Shown here one piece after another: positions 44,994 to 55,110 of a stretch of 64,000 nt of DNA. A program made the translations under genes and the position numbers. The stretch is from Vibrio natriegens NBRC 15636 = ATCC 14048 = DSM 759 (GTDB lineage: Bacteria; Pseudomonadota; Gammaproteobacteria; Enterobacterales; Vibrionaceae): NCBI RefSeq assembly GCF_035621455.1, contig NZ_CP141823.1, positions 434,001 to 498,000 on the forward strand. Reading direction: 5' to 3'. A model generated the notes under the pieces. That model worked only from the letters and a program-made list of their open reading frames with translations, ran no database searches and had not been told where the DNA came from. How positions within the stretch are numbered: position 1 is the stretch's first letter; every line of letters begins with the position of its first letter.

Positions 44994-46889
44994 TCATGAT
45001 GCCTGAGAAGCCGGTTTTTCCGGCTGACGATAGTTGATCATACAGATCACGACGATCACAGCGAGCGCTACCAATCGGTAAATGTCTGACATAAACAGCA
45101 CACCTAGAGCCATCGCCAGTAAAACACCACGTTGCCAGTATTGTAATGGCGAGAACAGACGCCCTTCGATACCACCCGCAAAGGCGACAAACAGGCTGAT
45201 TGTCGAAATCACACCAATCACAAAGTGCATCGGTTCACCTTCAATCCAGATCAGGCCAGAAAAGGCCATCATTGCCGGAATGAGGAAAAAGCCCTGAGCT
45301 AGTTTAAATGCCTGCACCGCAGAACGCATTGGTGATGCATTCGCAATCCCCGCCCCCGCAAATGCAGCTAGCGCAATTGGCGGCGTCACATTTGAAGTTT
45401 GCGATAACCAGAAGACGATCATGTGCGCAGTTAGTACCCCTAGGCCAAAGTCCATCAGGGCAGGAACCGCCATAATTGACAGAACGATGTAGGCCGCCGT
45501 TACGGGTAACCCCATTCCGAGAACCACGGCAGCTACCGCAATCAAGGCTAATACCGACCATAAGTGGCCGCCCGACATTGCGATCAGGAACTGCGTAAAC
45601 TGCAGACCAATCCCCGTCTGACCAACGACACCCACCACGATACCAGCGGTTGCACAGGCGACAGAAATAGGAATAGTCAGAAACGCACCTTCTCTCAAGC
45701 CTTCAATAAACAGTTTGAGACTGATTCGACTATGCTTACGCGTCATCGCCGCTAACAGGATTGCCACACACCCGAAAACACCAACCAACACTGGAGAGTA
45801 GCTCATCATTAGCAGTGCGGTGATCAGAACAAGCGGCAGTAAATAGTGCCAGCCATCTTTCAACACTTTAGAAATCTGCTCAGTTACCGTCATCCCCTGA
45901 AGACCTAGCTTACAGGCCATCAGGTGCACATAGAGCAAGGTACAGGCAAAGTACAAAATAGCCGGAGCGATAGAGACCAATAAAATATCGCTGTATGGGA
46001 TACCGGTAAACTGCGCCATGACAAACGCCCCCGCCCCCATTACCGGTGGCATGATCTGCCCACCAGTCGATGCAGCCGCTTCGATGCCCGCCGCTTGCTC
46101 TGGCTTATAACCGAGCTTTTTCATCATCGGTATGGTTAACGCACCTGTGGTTACGGTGTTTGCGATTGCCGATCCTGAAATTGAGCCAAGAGCCGCTGAA
46201 GCAACCACACTCGCTTTCGCCGGACCACCTCGATATTTACCTGCCAGAGCAAATGCCATATCGATAAAAAACTGACCAGCACCAGTCACCTGCAAAAACG
46301 CGCCAAATAAAACGAACATGAACACTACACCAGCGGCAATCGCTAGCGGCGCACCATAAACGCCATTGGTCGAATAGATGTGGAAGCGAACAATCTCTTC
46401 TACAGAGAACCCTTTGCTCGCGACGTTATCGGGTAATACATCACCAAACATCGCATAGGCTAAAAACAGTGCTGCGATCACTACCATGACCAGCCCGACA
46501 GTACGCCTTGTCGCCTCAAGCAGCATTACGATTAAAACAACGCCCGCCGCTTGTTCCACCGAGCCTAAACCATCAAGCAGGAAACTGATGTCATCGTAGT
46601 CAAACATGGCAATAGTGGTCGAAGCCCAGCAAGTTAGGGCAACGAGAACAAAATCAATCACTCTTCCTGTCAGGTAAACAGGTACAGAATGTCGGGACTT
46701 GAAGGTCGGGTAAACCAAGAAAGCAATCGCTAAGACCCAACTGACGTGAACTGGGCGAAATACTGGCGCCGATAGGCTGGCGACAATCCCCTGCCAAACT
46801 TGAAAGACAGATAAAGCGATAGCCGCAACGGCGGCTATCGAAAGTATCACGTCGGTAATTTTCTGGTTACTCGGATGAATCTTACTCAT
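44994..46889 (-). CDS. TRAP transporter fused permease (DctQM type, TAXI family)
   Basis: A 631-residue inner-membrane protein with a four-helix DctQ-like N-terminal part fused to a DctM-like transport domain (GSISGSAIANTVTTGALTIP; GMGLPVTAAYIVLS; QTSNVTPPIALAAFAGAG). Such fused permeases work with TAXI binding proteins in Na+-driven uptake of small organic acids. The first codon of the longest frame is a GTG; GGAG 6 nt before the ATG at 46889 sets the start. It follows its binding protein across a 108-bp gap with an elaborate stem-loop. Confidence 0.9.
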   Translation of the reverse strand: MSKIHPSNQKITDVILSIAAVAAIALSVFQVWQGIVASLSAPVFRPVHVSWVLAIAFLVYPTFKSRHSVPVYLTGRVIDFVLVALTCWASTTIAMFDYDDISFLLDGLGSVEQAAGVVLIVMLLEATRRTVGLVMVVIAALFLAYAMFGDVLPDNVASKGFSVEEIVRFHIYSTNGVYGAPLAIAAGVVFMFVLFGAFLQVTGAGQFFIDMAFALAGKYRGGPAKASVVASAALGSISGSAIANTVTTGALTIPMMKKLGYKPEQAAGIEAAASTGGQIMPPVMGAGAFVMAQFTGIPYSDILLVSIAPAILYFACTLLYVHLMACKLGLQGMTVTEQISKVLKDGWHYLLPLVLITALLMMSYSPVLVGVFGCVAILLAAMTRKHSRISLKLFIEGLREGAFLTIPISVACATAGIVVGVVGQTGIGLQFTQFLIAMSGGHLWSVLALIAVAAVVLGMGLPVTAAYIVLSIMAVPALMDFGLGVLTAHMIVFWLSQTSNVTPPIALAAFAGAGIANASPMRSAVQAFKLAQGFFLIPAMMAFSGLIWIEGEPMHFVIGVISTISLFVAFAGGIEGRLFSPLQYWQRGVLLAMALGVLFMSDIYRLVALAVIVVICMINYRQPEKPASQAS

Positions 46890-46913
46890 CACTTACTCCA
46901 TGTAACTTTATCT

Positions 46914-46976
46914 CAATCCACTTAAGCGCTTGAACATGCGTTCAAATTGAAAACTGACAAGTGCCGCAGTGGATTG
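46914..46976 (-). promoter_or_regulatory. Nested stem-loops between the TRAP genes
   Basis: CAATCCACT (46914-46922) and AGTGGATTG (46968-46976) form a 9-bp closing stem. Inside, TTGAAC-ATGC-GTTCAA (46930-46945) makes a second hairpin. With no U-tract this may stabilise the binding-protein part of the message and lower permease output, as is common in TRAP and ABC operons. Confidence 0.55.
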
Positions 46977-46997
46977 GTTTTACTTCTTTAATACGAA

Positions 46998-47927
46998 TTA
47001 CTTGGTTTGTTCCTGAAAGTACTTCTCAGAACCTGGGTGTAGAGGAACACCGTCCAGTTTGGTCATATTTTCGATGGTGGTGAACTTAGTTACGCCCAAT
47101 ACCTGACGAATCTCATCGATGTGCTCAAACGTCGTTTTTGTCAGTTCATAAGCCATATCTTCGCTCATGTTTTTATTCACAACCAAAACGTTCCAAACCG
47201 CTGGCACCTTAAATGCAGGCACTTTGTTGTAGGCATCAGCAGGTACGTCAAGCTCTAGATAAGAAGGGTAATCTGCCGCTATTTTCTTCAGCTCTTCATC
47301 GCTGAAACTTAGTACACGAATGTCACGAGTCAGAGCCAGTTCAGTGATTGCACCAACACCAACACTACCAACGATGACACCAGCATCAATCTGGTTGTTC
47401 GCGATAGCACTAGTGGTCGCAGTGTAGTTCAGAGACTGAGCTTTGATGTCGTCTTCTGTCACACCCAATGTGTTTAGGATATTGATTGCACTAACGCGAG
47501 TACCTGAGCCCGGCGCACCAAGAGAAACGCGTTTACCTTTTAGATCGGCAACCGATTTAATGTCTGAGTTAGCTGGAACAATGAACTGCACAGCATTTGG
47601 ATAAAGTGCAAACAACACCGCAACGTCCATCTTACGAGGGAACGGTTTCGTGCCTTCATACGCTTGCAGCACTACGTTGCCTTGAGCAATACCAGCAAGC
47701 TGTTTATTGGTAGAGACTTTAATGGTGTTTTCAACAGAGGCCGCAGTCACTTCTGCGCGCATATTAAAATCCGGTAAGTTCTCGCTCCAAATCTTAGCCA
47801 ACATGCCACCTAGCGGGTAATAAGTACCACTTTGACTACCGGTACCAATAGTGTAATTTTCCGCCATCGTTGATGCTGAAAATACGACAGCAAGTGCCAC
47901 TAGCCCATTCCTTAGTGCTTGGTACAT
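46998..47927 (-). CDS. TAXI-family TRAP solute-binding protein
   Basis: A 309-residue periplasmic binding protein with a signal peptide (MYQALRNGLVALAVVFSAST, cleaved near residue 22) and the TAXI signature YTIGTGSQSGTYYPLGG. It captures a ligand, often glutamate or a dicarboxylate, and hands it to the fused permease. The frame could begin at 47966, but AAGGAG before the ATG at 47927 sets the start. Substrate is not predictable from sequence. Confidence 0.9.
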   Translation of the reverse strand: MYQALRNGLVALAVVFSASTMAENYTIGTGSQSGTYYPLGGMLAKIWSENLPDFNMRAEVTAASVENTIKVSTNKQLAGIAQGNVVLQAYEGTKPFPRKMDVAVLFALYPNAVQFIVPANSDIKSVADLKGKRVSLGAPGSGTRVSAINILNTLGVTEDDIKAQSLNYTATTSAIANNQIDAGVIVGSVGVGAITELALTRDIRVLSFSDEELKKIAADYPSYLELDVPADAYNKVPAFKVPAVWNVLVVNKNMSEDMAYELTKTTFEHIDEIRQVLGVTKFTTIENMTKLDGVPLHPGSEKYFQEQTK

Positions 47928-48640
47928 AAATGCTCCTTGTTCTTTTAGATTGATTGTTATAGCCAAATAACCTTGAGATCTTTGAGTCGCAGAAACGGCA
48001 ACGCTCTGACCCTGTTTCTTGAAGTCATTTGGATATACTTCATAAAGTTATGGTGTGCTCAGGGAGAAATAGCAAACGAGAATGAGATGAAATGAGAGCT
48101 TTGTGCGCTATTTGTGTGCCACTCAGAAACGGATTGAAACTTTCCCTGTACTTTATCGCAGTCAGAATGCGTGGGAGAACACGACGACTAACCTGACTGA
48201 ATTCGCAACAAAACAATGAAAATTGTTCTTCTTCCAACCATGGAGAACTGCGAGTGCGGGCTAATATTTATATACTTTGCTTCAATTTGCAATCATTAAA
48301 AATGCACACTGCAACAAGAATTATGTGATCAGAAAGGCGATAAGCAAGGTGATAGAATTGAATGAGTCATATTTAAAATCAATAAATTACCATTGAATTA
48401 TCATTTTAACGATCACTAGAACAAACCGTAAATTCCGATTTATTTAAACAGCACAAGTGAATATAAAATCATCATCAACGAATAAAAAGTGTCTTGTTCA
48501 TGATTTACCCCTAGCTAATCGGGTTCCAATGAGCCGCGAGGAATGCTTTAAACTAATACTTTAAACTTAGGAAGGAAATCCGGCTGCGAGTGATTTCTAA
48601 ACACTCGCAACCCTATTACATTAATCGCACAATATTCGTA
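47928..48640. other. Long gene-free gap upstream of the TRAP operon
   Basis: This 713-bp gap between the SorC gene and the TRAP operon should contain the TRAP promoter. A 65-codon minus-strand frame at 48040-48237 has no good ribosome-binding site and no recognised product. A hairpin at 48585-48609 is listed separately. The middle is AT-rich. Confidence 0.45.
48585..48609 (-). terminator. Stem-loop after the SorC-type gene
   Basis: TGCGAGTG-ATTTCTAAA-CACTCGCA is a perfect 8-bp stem 31 bp beyond the SorC stop. The following minus-strand sequence has only a short T-run, so termination may be partial. Confidence 0.6.
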
Positions 48641-49642
48641 CTAACTATCCGATACTGTTTTGCCGTTCATTTGCTCATCTAAGTTGAGTACCGTTAATGC
48701 GTTACTCACGCTAGTGGCAATAACGTCAATCGCGCCCGTTCTTAAAGCTCCGAGTAATGCCAAAGGTTTACTGTTCTCGGCAGCAATAGCGATCACTTCA
48801 GAAACGGAGCGGAATTCATCAATGCCAAGACCGATAATACGGTCGCTCATCACCGTCTTTGCGGATACGCCATTAATGTCGAAAAAATCATACCCCGCGA
48901 AATCTCCAACGACACCTTGCATCATTCTCGACTGCACGACTTCTTCTGCGGTAAACCAACCGAGATCGACCATGTAGCTGTTTTCACTCATGTCGCCGAT
49001 TCCAACCAGAGCCACATCGGCTTTACGTGCGAGGTCCAGAGTCTGCTTAACCGTCGCGTTTTGCATGAAAGCAAGTTTCTGCTCCCGGTTTTCTGCATAG
49101 GCTGGTGCATATAGCGTTTCTGATGTGCCGCCGTAGCTTTTGGCGAACTGACGGCAAATATGGTCAGCGTTAAACATGCCTCCACGTGGGTGAATACCGC
49201 CGATACCACAAACAAACTTAACGTCTCTTTGAGGGATAACGCCTACGTGATGCGCGACCGCAGACACATTGCGCCCCTGACCCACCGTCACTACAGTACC
49301 ATTTTGTAGCGTGCTCGCCATGTATTTAGATACCAGCCCAGCGACTTGTAACCTTTGCTGCTCTTCGCTTGGCTGATCTAAAGCCACCAAGGCGCGCTTC
49401 ACGCCAAAACGTTCGATCAGCCTTTGCTCAATCTTAGCGCTAAATACCGGGTGATATTTAACTGTGATCTCCACGATGCCTTCATCTCTTGCTTGCTTTA
49501 GCATACGTCCCACTTTCGCGCGGGAAACAGCAAACTTTTTCGAGATCTCTTCTTGTGTTGCCCCATCTTGGTAGTAAGCAACCGAAATCTCAGTCAGAAG
49601 ATCGGTACTTTCATCAGATACATCGTTAATAGATTTACTCAT
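48641..49642 (-). CDS. SorC-family sugar-binding transcriptional regulator
   Basis: A 333-residue SorC/DeoR-type regulator: N-terminal helix-turn-helix (GATQEEISKKFAVSRAKVGR) and a C-terminal sugar-phosphate binding domain (VVTVGQGRNVSAVAHHVG; VGIGDMSENSYMVD; GLGIDEF). A longer frame from 49678 exists, but AGG precedes the ATG at 49642. It diverges from talB-tkt and the intergenic region carries several copies of a 14-bp palindrome, so it probably controls these pentose phosphate genes. Effector likely a sugar phosphate. Confidence 0.87.
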   Translation of the reverse strand: MSKSINDVSDESTDLLTEISVAYYQDGATQEEISKKFAVSRAKVGRMLKQARDEGIVEITVKYHPVFSAKIEQRLIERFGVKRALVALDQPSEEQQRLQVAGLVSKYMASTLQNGTVVTVGQGRNVSAVAHHVGVIPQRDVKFVCGIGGIHPRGGMFNADHICRQFAKSYGGTSETLYAPAYAENREQKLAFMQNATVKQTLDLARKADVALVGIGDMSENSYMVDLGWFTAEEVVQSRMMQGVVGDFAGYDFFDINGVSAKTVMSDRIIGLGIDEFRSVSEVIAIAAENSKPLALLGALRTGAIDVIATSVSNALTVLNLDEQMNGKTVSDS

Positions 49643-49679
49643 ATTCAACCTGATTTGTATTTTATCTGTGCCCTTCACT

Positions 49680-49985
49680 CGAGCAAATACTCAACGCCAT
49701 TACAAGCGCTCACGAGCGTAGCATATGTCACACCTGCCCTTCACTTCAACATTTGCTCATCACAAAAACAAATTCTCAGATTAAAATAGGGCTTCGCTAA
49801 TGCCCTTATAAGCCATGTGCTATATGGGCAAACGTTTATCTAGATAATAGTGGGCCAAGGCGGGAAAAAATAATTGATGAATGTCACTTTCCCCCCAGAT
49901 CAACAATTGACTTTTCGCACAGATCAGATAATTATGGAGGCATCATTTACTCAGAGTTAGAGCAAATGTTCACAACAAATGTTCA
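49680..49985. promoter_or_regulatory. Array of 14-bp palindromes between the SorC gene and talB
   Basis: Variants of TGAGCA-AA-TGTTCA occur at 49680-49693, 49746-49759 (reverse), 49959-49972 and 49972-49985, with a weaker one at 49825-49838. Each is an imperfect inverted repeat. The last two abut and share a base. Their clustering between a SorC regulator and its divergent neighbours suggests its operator set. Binding is inferred. Confidence 0.55.
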
Positions 49986-50107
49986 AACGCTGAAAAGTTA
50001 AAAGTTAGTGAGCAGAACAGATTTCTACTTCCGCTGGCTAACGCGCTTGCAAATGCACTTTTCATACTGACAGCAAAGTATGAGCCCAATGAAATAGGAT
50101 GATCGGA

Positions 50108-51058
50108 ATGAGCAACAAATTAGAGCAACTTCGTAAACTGACGACTGTAGTCGCTGACACTGGTGAAATCGATGCAATCAAAAAATACCAGCCAGAAGAC
50201 GCAACAACTAACCCTTCTCTGATTCTGAAAGCCGCTCAAATTGCTGAGTACGCTCCTCTAATCGATGCTTCAATCGAGTATGCAAAATCACAGAGCGACG
50301 ACAAAGCTCAACAAGTTCAAGACACTTGTGACATGCTTGCTGTAAACATCGGTAAAGAAATCCTGAAAACTATCCCTGGCCGTATCTCTACAGAAGTTGA
50401 CGCACGTCTTTCTTACGATATGGAAGGCAGCGTAGCAAAAGCACGTCAGCTAGTTAAAATGTACAACGATGCTGGCATCGCTAACGACCGCATCCTTATC
50501 AAACTGGCTTCTACTTGGGAAGGTATCCGTGCTGCTGAAATCCTAGAGAAAGAAGGCATCAACTGTAACCTAACGCTTCTATTCTCATTCGCCCAGGCTC
50601 GTGCATGTGCTGAAGCTGGCGTATTCCTAATCTCTCCATTCGTTGGTCGTATCATGGACTGGTACAAAGCGAAGGAAGGTCGTGACTTCGAAGCTTCAGA
50701 AGATCCAGGCGTACTATCTGTATCTAAGATCTACAACTACTACAAAGAGTACGGCTACAACACAGTAGTAATGGGCGCAAGCTTCCGTAACATCGGTGAA
50801 ATCCTAGAACTAGCAGGCTGTGACCGTCTAACTATCGCTCCAGCTCTACTTGCTGAACTAGAAGCGGCTGAAGGCGAAGTTGTTGAGAAGCTAGTTGACT
50901 CTAAAGGCACTCAAGAGCGCCCAGCGCCAATGACTCATTCAGAGTTCCTATGGGATCACAACCAAGACCCAATGGCAGTAGAGAAGCTTGCGGAAGGTAT
51001 CCGTAACTTCGCGATTGACCAAGGTAAACTTGAAGACATGATCGCAGCGAAGCTGTAA
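50108..51058 (+). CDS. talB: Transaldolase
   Basis: A 316-residue transaldolase B that transfers a dihydroxyacetone unit between sugar phosphates. The Schiff-base lysine is Lys132 in [10 protein letters not shown], matching E. coli numbering. Other conserved parts are [17 protein letters not shown] and LISPFVGRI. The frame could begin at 50099, but AGGA spacing favours the ATG at 50108. Codon use is that of a highly expressed gene. It is followed by tkt. Confidence 0.96.
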   Translation: MSNKLEQLRKLTTVVADTGEIDAIKKYQPEDATTNPSLILKAAQIAEYAPLIDASIEYAKSQSDDKAQQVQDTCDMLAVNIGKEILKTIPGRISTEVDARLSYDMEGSVAKARQLVKMYNDAGIANDRILIKLASTWEGIRAAEILEKEGINCNLTLLFSFAQARACAEAGVFLISPFVGRIMDWYKAKEGRDFEASEDPGVLSVSKIYNYYKEYGYNTVVMGASFRNIGEILELAGCDRLTIAPALLAELEAAEGEVVEKLVDSKGTQERPAPMTHSEFLWDHNQDPMAVEKLAEGIRNFAIDQGKLEDMIAAKL

Positions 51059-51075
51059 TTACACAGAATCACAAA

Positions 51076-51097
51076 AGGGGAACGTTTGCGTTCCCCT
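51076..51097 (+). terminator. Stem-loop between talB and tkt
   Basis: AGGGGAACG-TTTG-CGTTCCCCT is a perfect 9-bp stem followed by CTTAATTTTCC. It may act as a partial terminator or as a 3' stabiliser that sets different levels of talB and tkt. Confidence 0.65.
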
Positions 51098-51140
51098 CTT
51101 AATTTTCCTTTCCTAGAATTAAATTTATTCGGTAACTATT

Positions 51141-53132
51141 ATGGATCGTAAACATCTTGCCAATGCAATCCGCGCACTAAGCATGGATGGTGTTCAACAA
51201 GCTAACTCTGGCCACCCAGGTGCACCTATGGGTATGGCTGATATCGCTGAAGTTCTTTGGCGCTCTCACCTAAACCACAACCCATCTAACCCTGAATGGG
51301 CAGACCGCGACCGTTTCGTTCTTTCAAACGGCCACGGCTCAATGCTGATCTACTCTCTACTGCACTTGAGCGGTTACGAGCTATCTATCGACGATCTGAA
51401 AAACTTCCGTCAGCTTCACTCTAAGACTCCAGGTCACCCAGAGTACGGCTACGCGCCAGGTATCGAGACAACAACAGGTCCTCTAGGTCAAGGCATTACT
51501 AACGCAGTTGGTATGGCAATGGCTGAAAAAGCACTTGCTGCACAGTTCAACAAAGAAGGCCACGACATCGTTGACCACTTCACTTATGCATTCATGGGTG
51601 ACGGCTGTCTGATGGAAGGTATCTCGCACGAAGCATGTTCTTTGGCGGGCACTCTAGGTCTTGGCAAACTGATCGCGTTCTGGGATGACAACGGCATCTC
51701 TATCGATGGTCACGTTGAAGGCTGGTTCTCTGACGATACACCTAAGCGTTTTGAAGCGTACGGCTGGCACGTAATCCCAGCGGTAGACGGTCACGATCCT
51801 GAAGCAATCAACGCAGCAATTATCGCAGCTAAAGCAGACCCTCGTCCGACACTAATCTGTACTAAAACTATCATCGGTTTCGGTTCTCCTAACAAGTCAG
51901 GCTCACACGACTGTCACGGCGCGCCTCTAGGTGCAGAAGAAATCGCAGCAACACGTAAAGAACTAGGTTGGGAGTACGGTCCTTTTGAAATTCCGCAGGA
52001 AATCTACGCAGAATGGTCAGCGAAAGAAACAGGCGCAGCTAAGGAAGCAGCGTGGGACGAGAAATTTGCAGCTTATGAAGCAGCATACCCTGAGCTGGCA
52101 GCTGAATTTAAACGCCGCGTAAACGGTGAACTGCCTGCAGAGTGGGAAGAGAAAGCGAACCAAATCATTGCTGATCTTCAATCAAACCCAGCAAACATCG
52201 CGTCACGTAAAGCATCTCAAAATGCGCTAGAAGCGTTTGGTGCTCTACTACCTGAATTCATGGGCGGCTCTGCTGACCTTGCACCTTCTAACCTGACTAT
52301 GTGGTCTGGCTCTAAGTCTCTTGAAGCGAATGACTTCTCAGGTAACTACATCCACTACGGTGTGCGTGAGTTTGGCATGACAGCGATCATGAACGGTATC
52401 GCGCTACACGGTGGTTTCGTTCCTTACGGTGCAACGTTCCTAATGTTCATGGAATACGCGCGTAACGCAATGCGCATGGCTGCTCTGATGAAAGTTCAGA
52501 ACATCCAGGTTTACACGCACGATTCTATCGGTCTTGGCGAAGATGGCCCAACTCACCAACCAGTTGAGCAAATGGCTTCTCTACGTCTGACTCCGAACAT
52601 GAGCACATGGCGTCCATGTGACCAGGTTGAATCAGCAGTGGCTTGGAAACTGGCTATCGAGCGTAAAGATGCACCAACAGCACTTATCTTCTCTCGTCAG
52701 AATCTAGCACAACAAGAGCGTACTGCAGAGCAAGTTGCAGACATCGCGAAAGGTGCTTACATCCTGAAAGATTGCGAAGGCAAGCCAGAGCTTATCCTTA
52801 TCGCAACAGGTTCAGAAGTTGAGCTAGCGGTTGAAGCAGCAGCGCAACTAACTGCAGAAGGCAAGCAAGTACGTGTTGTTTCAATGCCATCAACCGATGC
52901 ATTCGACAAACAAGACGCCGCTTACCGTGAAGCAGTACTACCATCAGACGTGACAGCGCGTATCGCTATCGAAGCGGGCATCGCAGACTTCTGGTACAAG
53001 TACGTAGGCTTCGGCGGCAAGATCATCGGTATGACTACCTTCGGTGAATCTGCACCAGCAGGCGAACTGTTCAAGATGTTCGGTTTCACTACAGAAAACG
53101 TAGTAAACACAGCGAAAGAATTGCTTGCTTAA
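51141..53132 (+). CDS. tktA: Transketolase
   Basis: A 663-residue transketolase, full length, using thiamine diphosphate and Mg2+. Motifs are [19 protein letters not shown], the ThDP site [11 protein letters not shown], the catalytic glutamate region [11 protein letters not shown] and [12 protein letters not shown]. It transfers two-carbon units in the pentose phosphate pathway. It lies 82 bp after talB. In vibrios the secondary chromosome often carries such a tal-tkt pair. Whether it is TktA or TktB in name is arbitrary. Confidence 0.95.
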   Translation: MDRKHLANAIRALSMDGVQQANSGHPGAPMGMADIAEVLWRSHLNHNPSNPEWADRDRFVLSNGHGSMLIYSLLHLSGYELSIDDLKNFRQLHSKTPGHPEYGYAPGIETTTGPLGQGITNAVGMAMAEKALAAQFNKEGHDIVDHFTYAFMGDGCLMEGISHEACSLAGTLGLGKLIAFWDDNGISIDGHVEGWFSDDTPKRFEAYGWHVIPAVDGHDPEAINAAIIAAKADPRPTLICTKTIIGFGSPNKSGSHDCHGAPLGAEEIAATRKELGWEYGPFEIPQEIYAEWSAKETGAAKEAAWDEKFAAYEAAYPELAAEFKRRVNGELPAEWEEKANQIIADLQSNPANIASRKASQNALEAFGALLPEFMGGSADLAPSNLTMWSGSKSLEANDFSGNYIHYGVREFGMTAIMNGIALHGGFVPYGATFLMFMEYARNAMRMAALMKVQNIQVYTHDSIGLGEDGPTHQPVEQMASLRLTPNMSTWRPCDQVESAVAWKLAIERKDAPTALIFSRQNLAQQERTAEQVADIAKGAYILKDCEGKPELILIATGSEVELAVEAAAQLTAEGKQVRVVSMPSTDAFDKQDAAYREAVLPSDVTARIAIEAGIADFWYKYVGFGGKIIGMTTFGESAPAGELFKMFGFTTENVVNTAKELLA

Positions 53133-53169
53133 TCAAAGATTAGCTTTCAAGCAATTGCTATAAAAACAG

Positions 53170-53196
53170 AGCCCCGCTAATACAGCGGGGCTTTTT
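53170..53196 (+). terminator. Intrinsic terminator of tkt
   Basis: AGCCCCGC-TAATACA-GCGGGGCT has a strong GC stem and is followed by TTTTATTG. It lies 37 bp after the tkt stop. Confidence 0.92.
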
Positions 53197-53219
53197 ATTG
53201 TCTGAATAAACGAGAATTC

Positions 53220-54788
53220 TTACGACGGCTTATCTTCAAATCGAAGCGCCAGTTGATAGAAATCTTTGACCTGCTCTTTTAGCTGCAGGCTGTTTTTCTC
53301 CACAGAATGAGTCGCCGCCAGGTTTTGCTCCGCCGTCGAGGCGATAGACTGGATATGCAAGTTCACGTCACTGGCCAGTTTTAACTGATTATCCGCGGTC
53401 TGAGCCACATCAACCATTAAGCCGCTCATGGTCTGCATCATCTGTTCGACTTCCGATAGACGTACCGTACTTTGTTTTGCAACTTCAGAACACGTATCCG
53501 TCTGCTCTTTATTCGCCAAAATGTCTTGTTGCCAGCTATGTATGGTCGACAACATGGTAGAGATGGACGCCTGTATTTGCTCGGTTGCATTAGAAGTGCG
53601 GCCAGAAAGTGCTCTTACTTCATCCGCTACTACGGCAAAGCCACGACCTTGCTCACCTGCTCTTGCCGCTTCAATTGCCGCATTTAATGCCAGCAAATTG
53701 GTTTGATCAGCGATGCCACCGATTTCTTCCATCAAGTGACTCACTTTTTGTGCCTGATCACTCAATTTATACGTCGTTTCAGTGGCTTGCTCAGCTTGTA
53801 AACTCAGCTGGGTCAAATTACTGTGGGTCTGAATGATGGTCTCTTTTGCCATCAAACACGATTTTAGCGTGTCATCAATCAATAGATGGGCATCATTGGT
53901 TGTGGATGATGCAGAGTTTGCTGAGATCTCAACTTCTTGCATGGCATCGCGGACTCTATGAATATCGATATTTTGCTGATTGAGCGCATCATGCACTTCA
54001 GCCGTTGTCTGGCTGAGATCTTCGGCGCACTCTTGTAACGGTAAAGCGGAGTCTGTCATACGCCCCAGCACTGTTCGAATACGAGCTGACAGCATTTTGA
54101 TATGGAAATCCGCTATAGAGAACGCGCTATCACCCGAGTATATGAGCCTACTAACACTGTCGTACTGCTTTTGTAATTTTTTAAGTTGTTGAGGAGTATC
54201 AATCAATTCTTGGCGAAATAGCAGGGCTAACACACCAGCTGGCAAGAGACTGGCGATCCAAGCTAAAGGGCCTTCAGCAGACAGAGCATAAGCAGCAGCT
54301 GGGGCGCTCAGTGCACCAAGCAGAATAGCGTAGCGTAACGATTCATTGATCTTTAAAGACCAAGTTCGACCAGATTTCTCTGCCGCTTTCATACTCTTAT
54401 AAGCTTTAGCAGCAATATCAACCCATTCACGTTTTGGCTTAACACGCACAGACTGGTAGCCTACGACCTGATTATGTTCATATATTGGCGTGACATAAGC
54501 ATCAACCCAATAATATCTACCAGATTTAGTACTGTTTTTGACCATGCCACGCCACGCCTTACCTTGCTTAAGACGAGCCCACATGTCACCAAACGCCCCT
54601 TTTGGCATATCGTTATGACGCACGATGTTATGATTTTGGCCGATCAACTCTTCATTTGTATATTCTGCAACACGACAAAATGCGTCGTTACAGTAAGTGA
54701 TAACACCTTTCAAATTCGTAGTTGATACCAGTTCCTCAAACTCTCCGACCAGAGTCTCCTGAGTTTTGTTATTTGAATTGACTGACAT
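53220..54788 (-). CDS. Aer-like methyl-accepting chemotaxis protein with PAS domain
   Basis: A 522-residue chemoreceptor. An N-terminal PAS domain (about 15-120, [19 protein letters not shown] and [14 protein letters not shown]) resembles Aer, so redox or oxygen sensing through FAD is likely. A short hydrophobic hairpin (about 155-195) anchors it, and the C-terminal signalling domain has the conserved tip [24 protein letters not shown] stretch (here with DQTNLLALN). The first codon of the longest frame is TTG; the ATG at 54788 is preferred. Confidence 0.88.
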   Translation of the reverse strand: MSVNSNNKTQETLVGEFEELVSTTNLKGVITYCNDAFCRVAEYTNEELIGQNHNIVRHNDMPKGAFGDMWARLKQGKAWRGMVKNSTKSGRYYWVDAYVTPIYEHNQVVGYQSVRVKPKREWVDIAAKAYKSMKAAEKSGRTWSLKINESLRYAILLGALSAPAAAYALSAEGPLAWIASLLPAGVLALLFRQELIDTPQQLKKLQKQYDSVSRLIYSGDSAFSIADFHIKMLSARIRTVLGRMTDSALPLQECAEDLSQTTAEVHDALNQQNIDIHRVRDAMQEVEISANSASSTTNDAHLLIDDTLKSCLMAKETIIQTHSNLTQLSLQAEQATETTYKLSDQAQKVSHLMEEIGGIADQTNLLALNAAIEAARAGEQGRGFAVVADEVRALSGRTSNATEQIQASISTMLSTIHSWQQDILANKEQTDTCSEVAKQSTVRLSEVEQMMQTMSGLMVDVAQTADNQLKLASDVNLHIQSIASTAEQNLAATHSVEKNSLQLKEQVKDFYQLALRFEDKPS

Positions 54789-55110
54789 AGACAATGCTTC
54801 TCACATTTTTAGTTATCATTCGGTAATAATTTGTTGAGCTATTACGAAGTATTTGATTCACGACCCTCTACGGGTAACTCTTTAACGGCAAGTCCTCACT
54901 TTTCTTAAGAGTAAACACAGAGAAATTTACGCAATTGCATGCACTCAAAGGACTGGCCAAGCCTTTAAGAAAACACAGGCGCTAAGCAGTTTTTACGCGG
55001 GAATAACCAAACTGCATGTGGATTCAGATCGGTATGTCTGTCAGGAAAAAATATAAAGAGCCAGAGGCATCGACCTCTGGCTCTTTATAAGTATATAAGG
55101 TTAAGGAGTG
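54789..55110. other. Intergenic between aroG and the chemoreceptor
   Basis: This 322-bp region holds the aroG terminator at 55053-55088 and the promoter of the chemoreceptor. Nothing else is seen. Confidence 0.5.
55053..55088 (-). terminator. Intrinsic terminator of aroG
   Basis: ATAAAGAGCCAGAGG and CCTCTGGCTCTTTAT pair perfectly around CATCGA. On the minus strand it continues into ATTTTTTCC. It lies 23 bp after aroG. Confidence 0.92.

Noticed and set aside
48040..48237. 65-codon minus-strand frame in the gap upstream of the TRAP operon
   Set aside because: No ribosome-binding site, no recognised product; the composition is that of non-coding sequence. It could be part of a dispersed repeat, which I cannot test.
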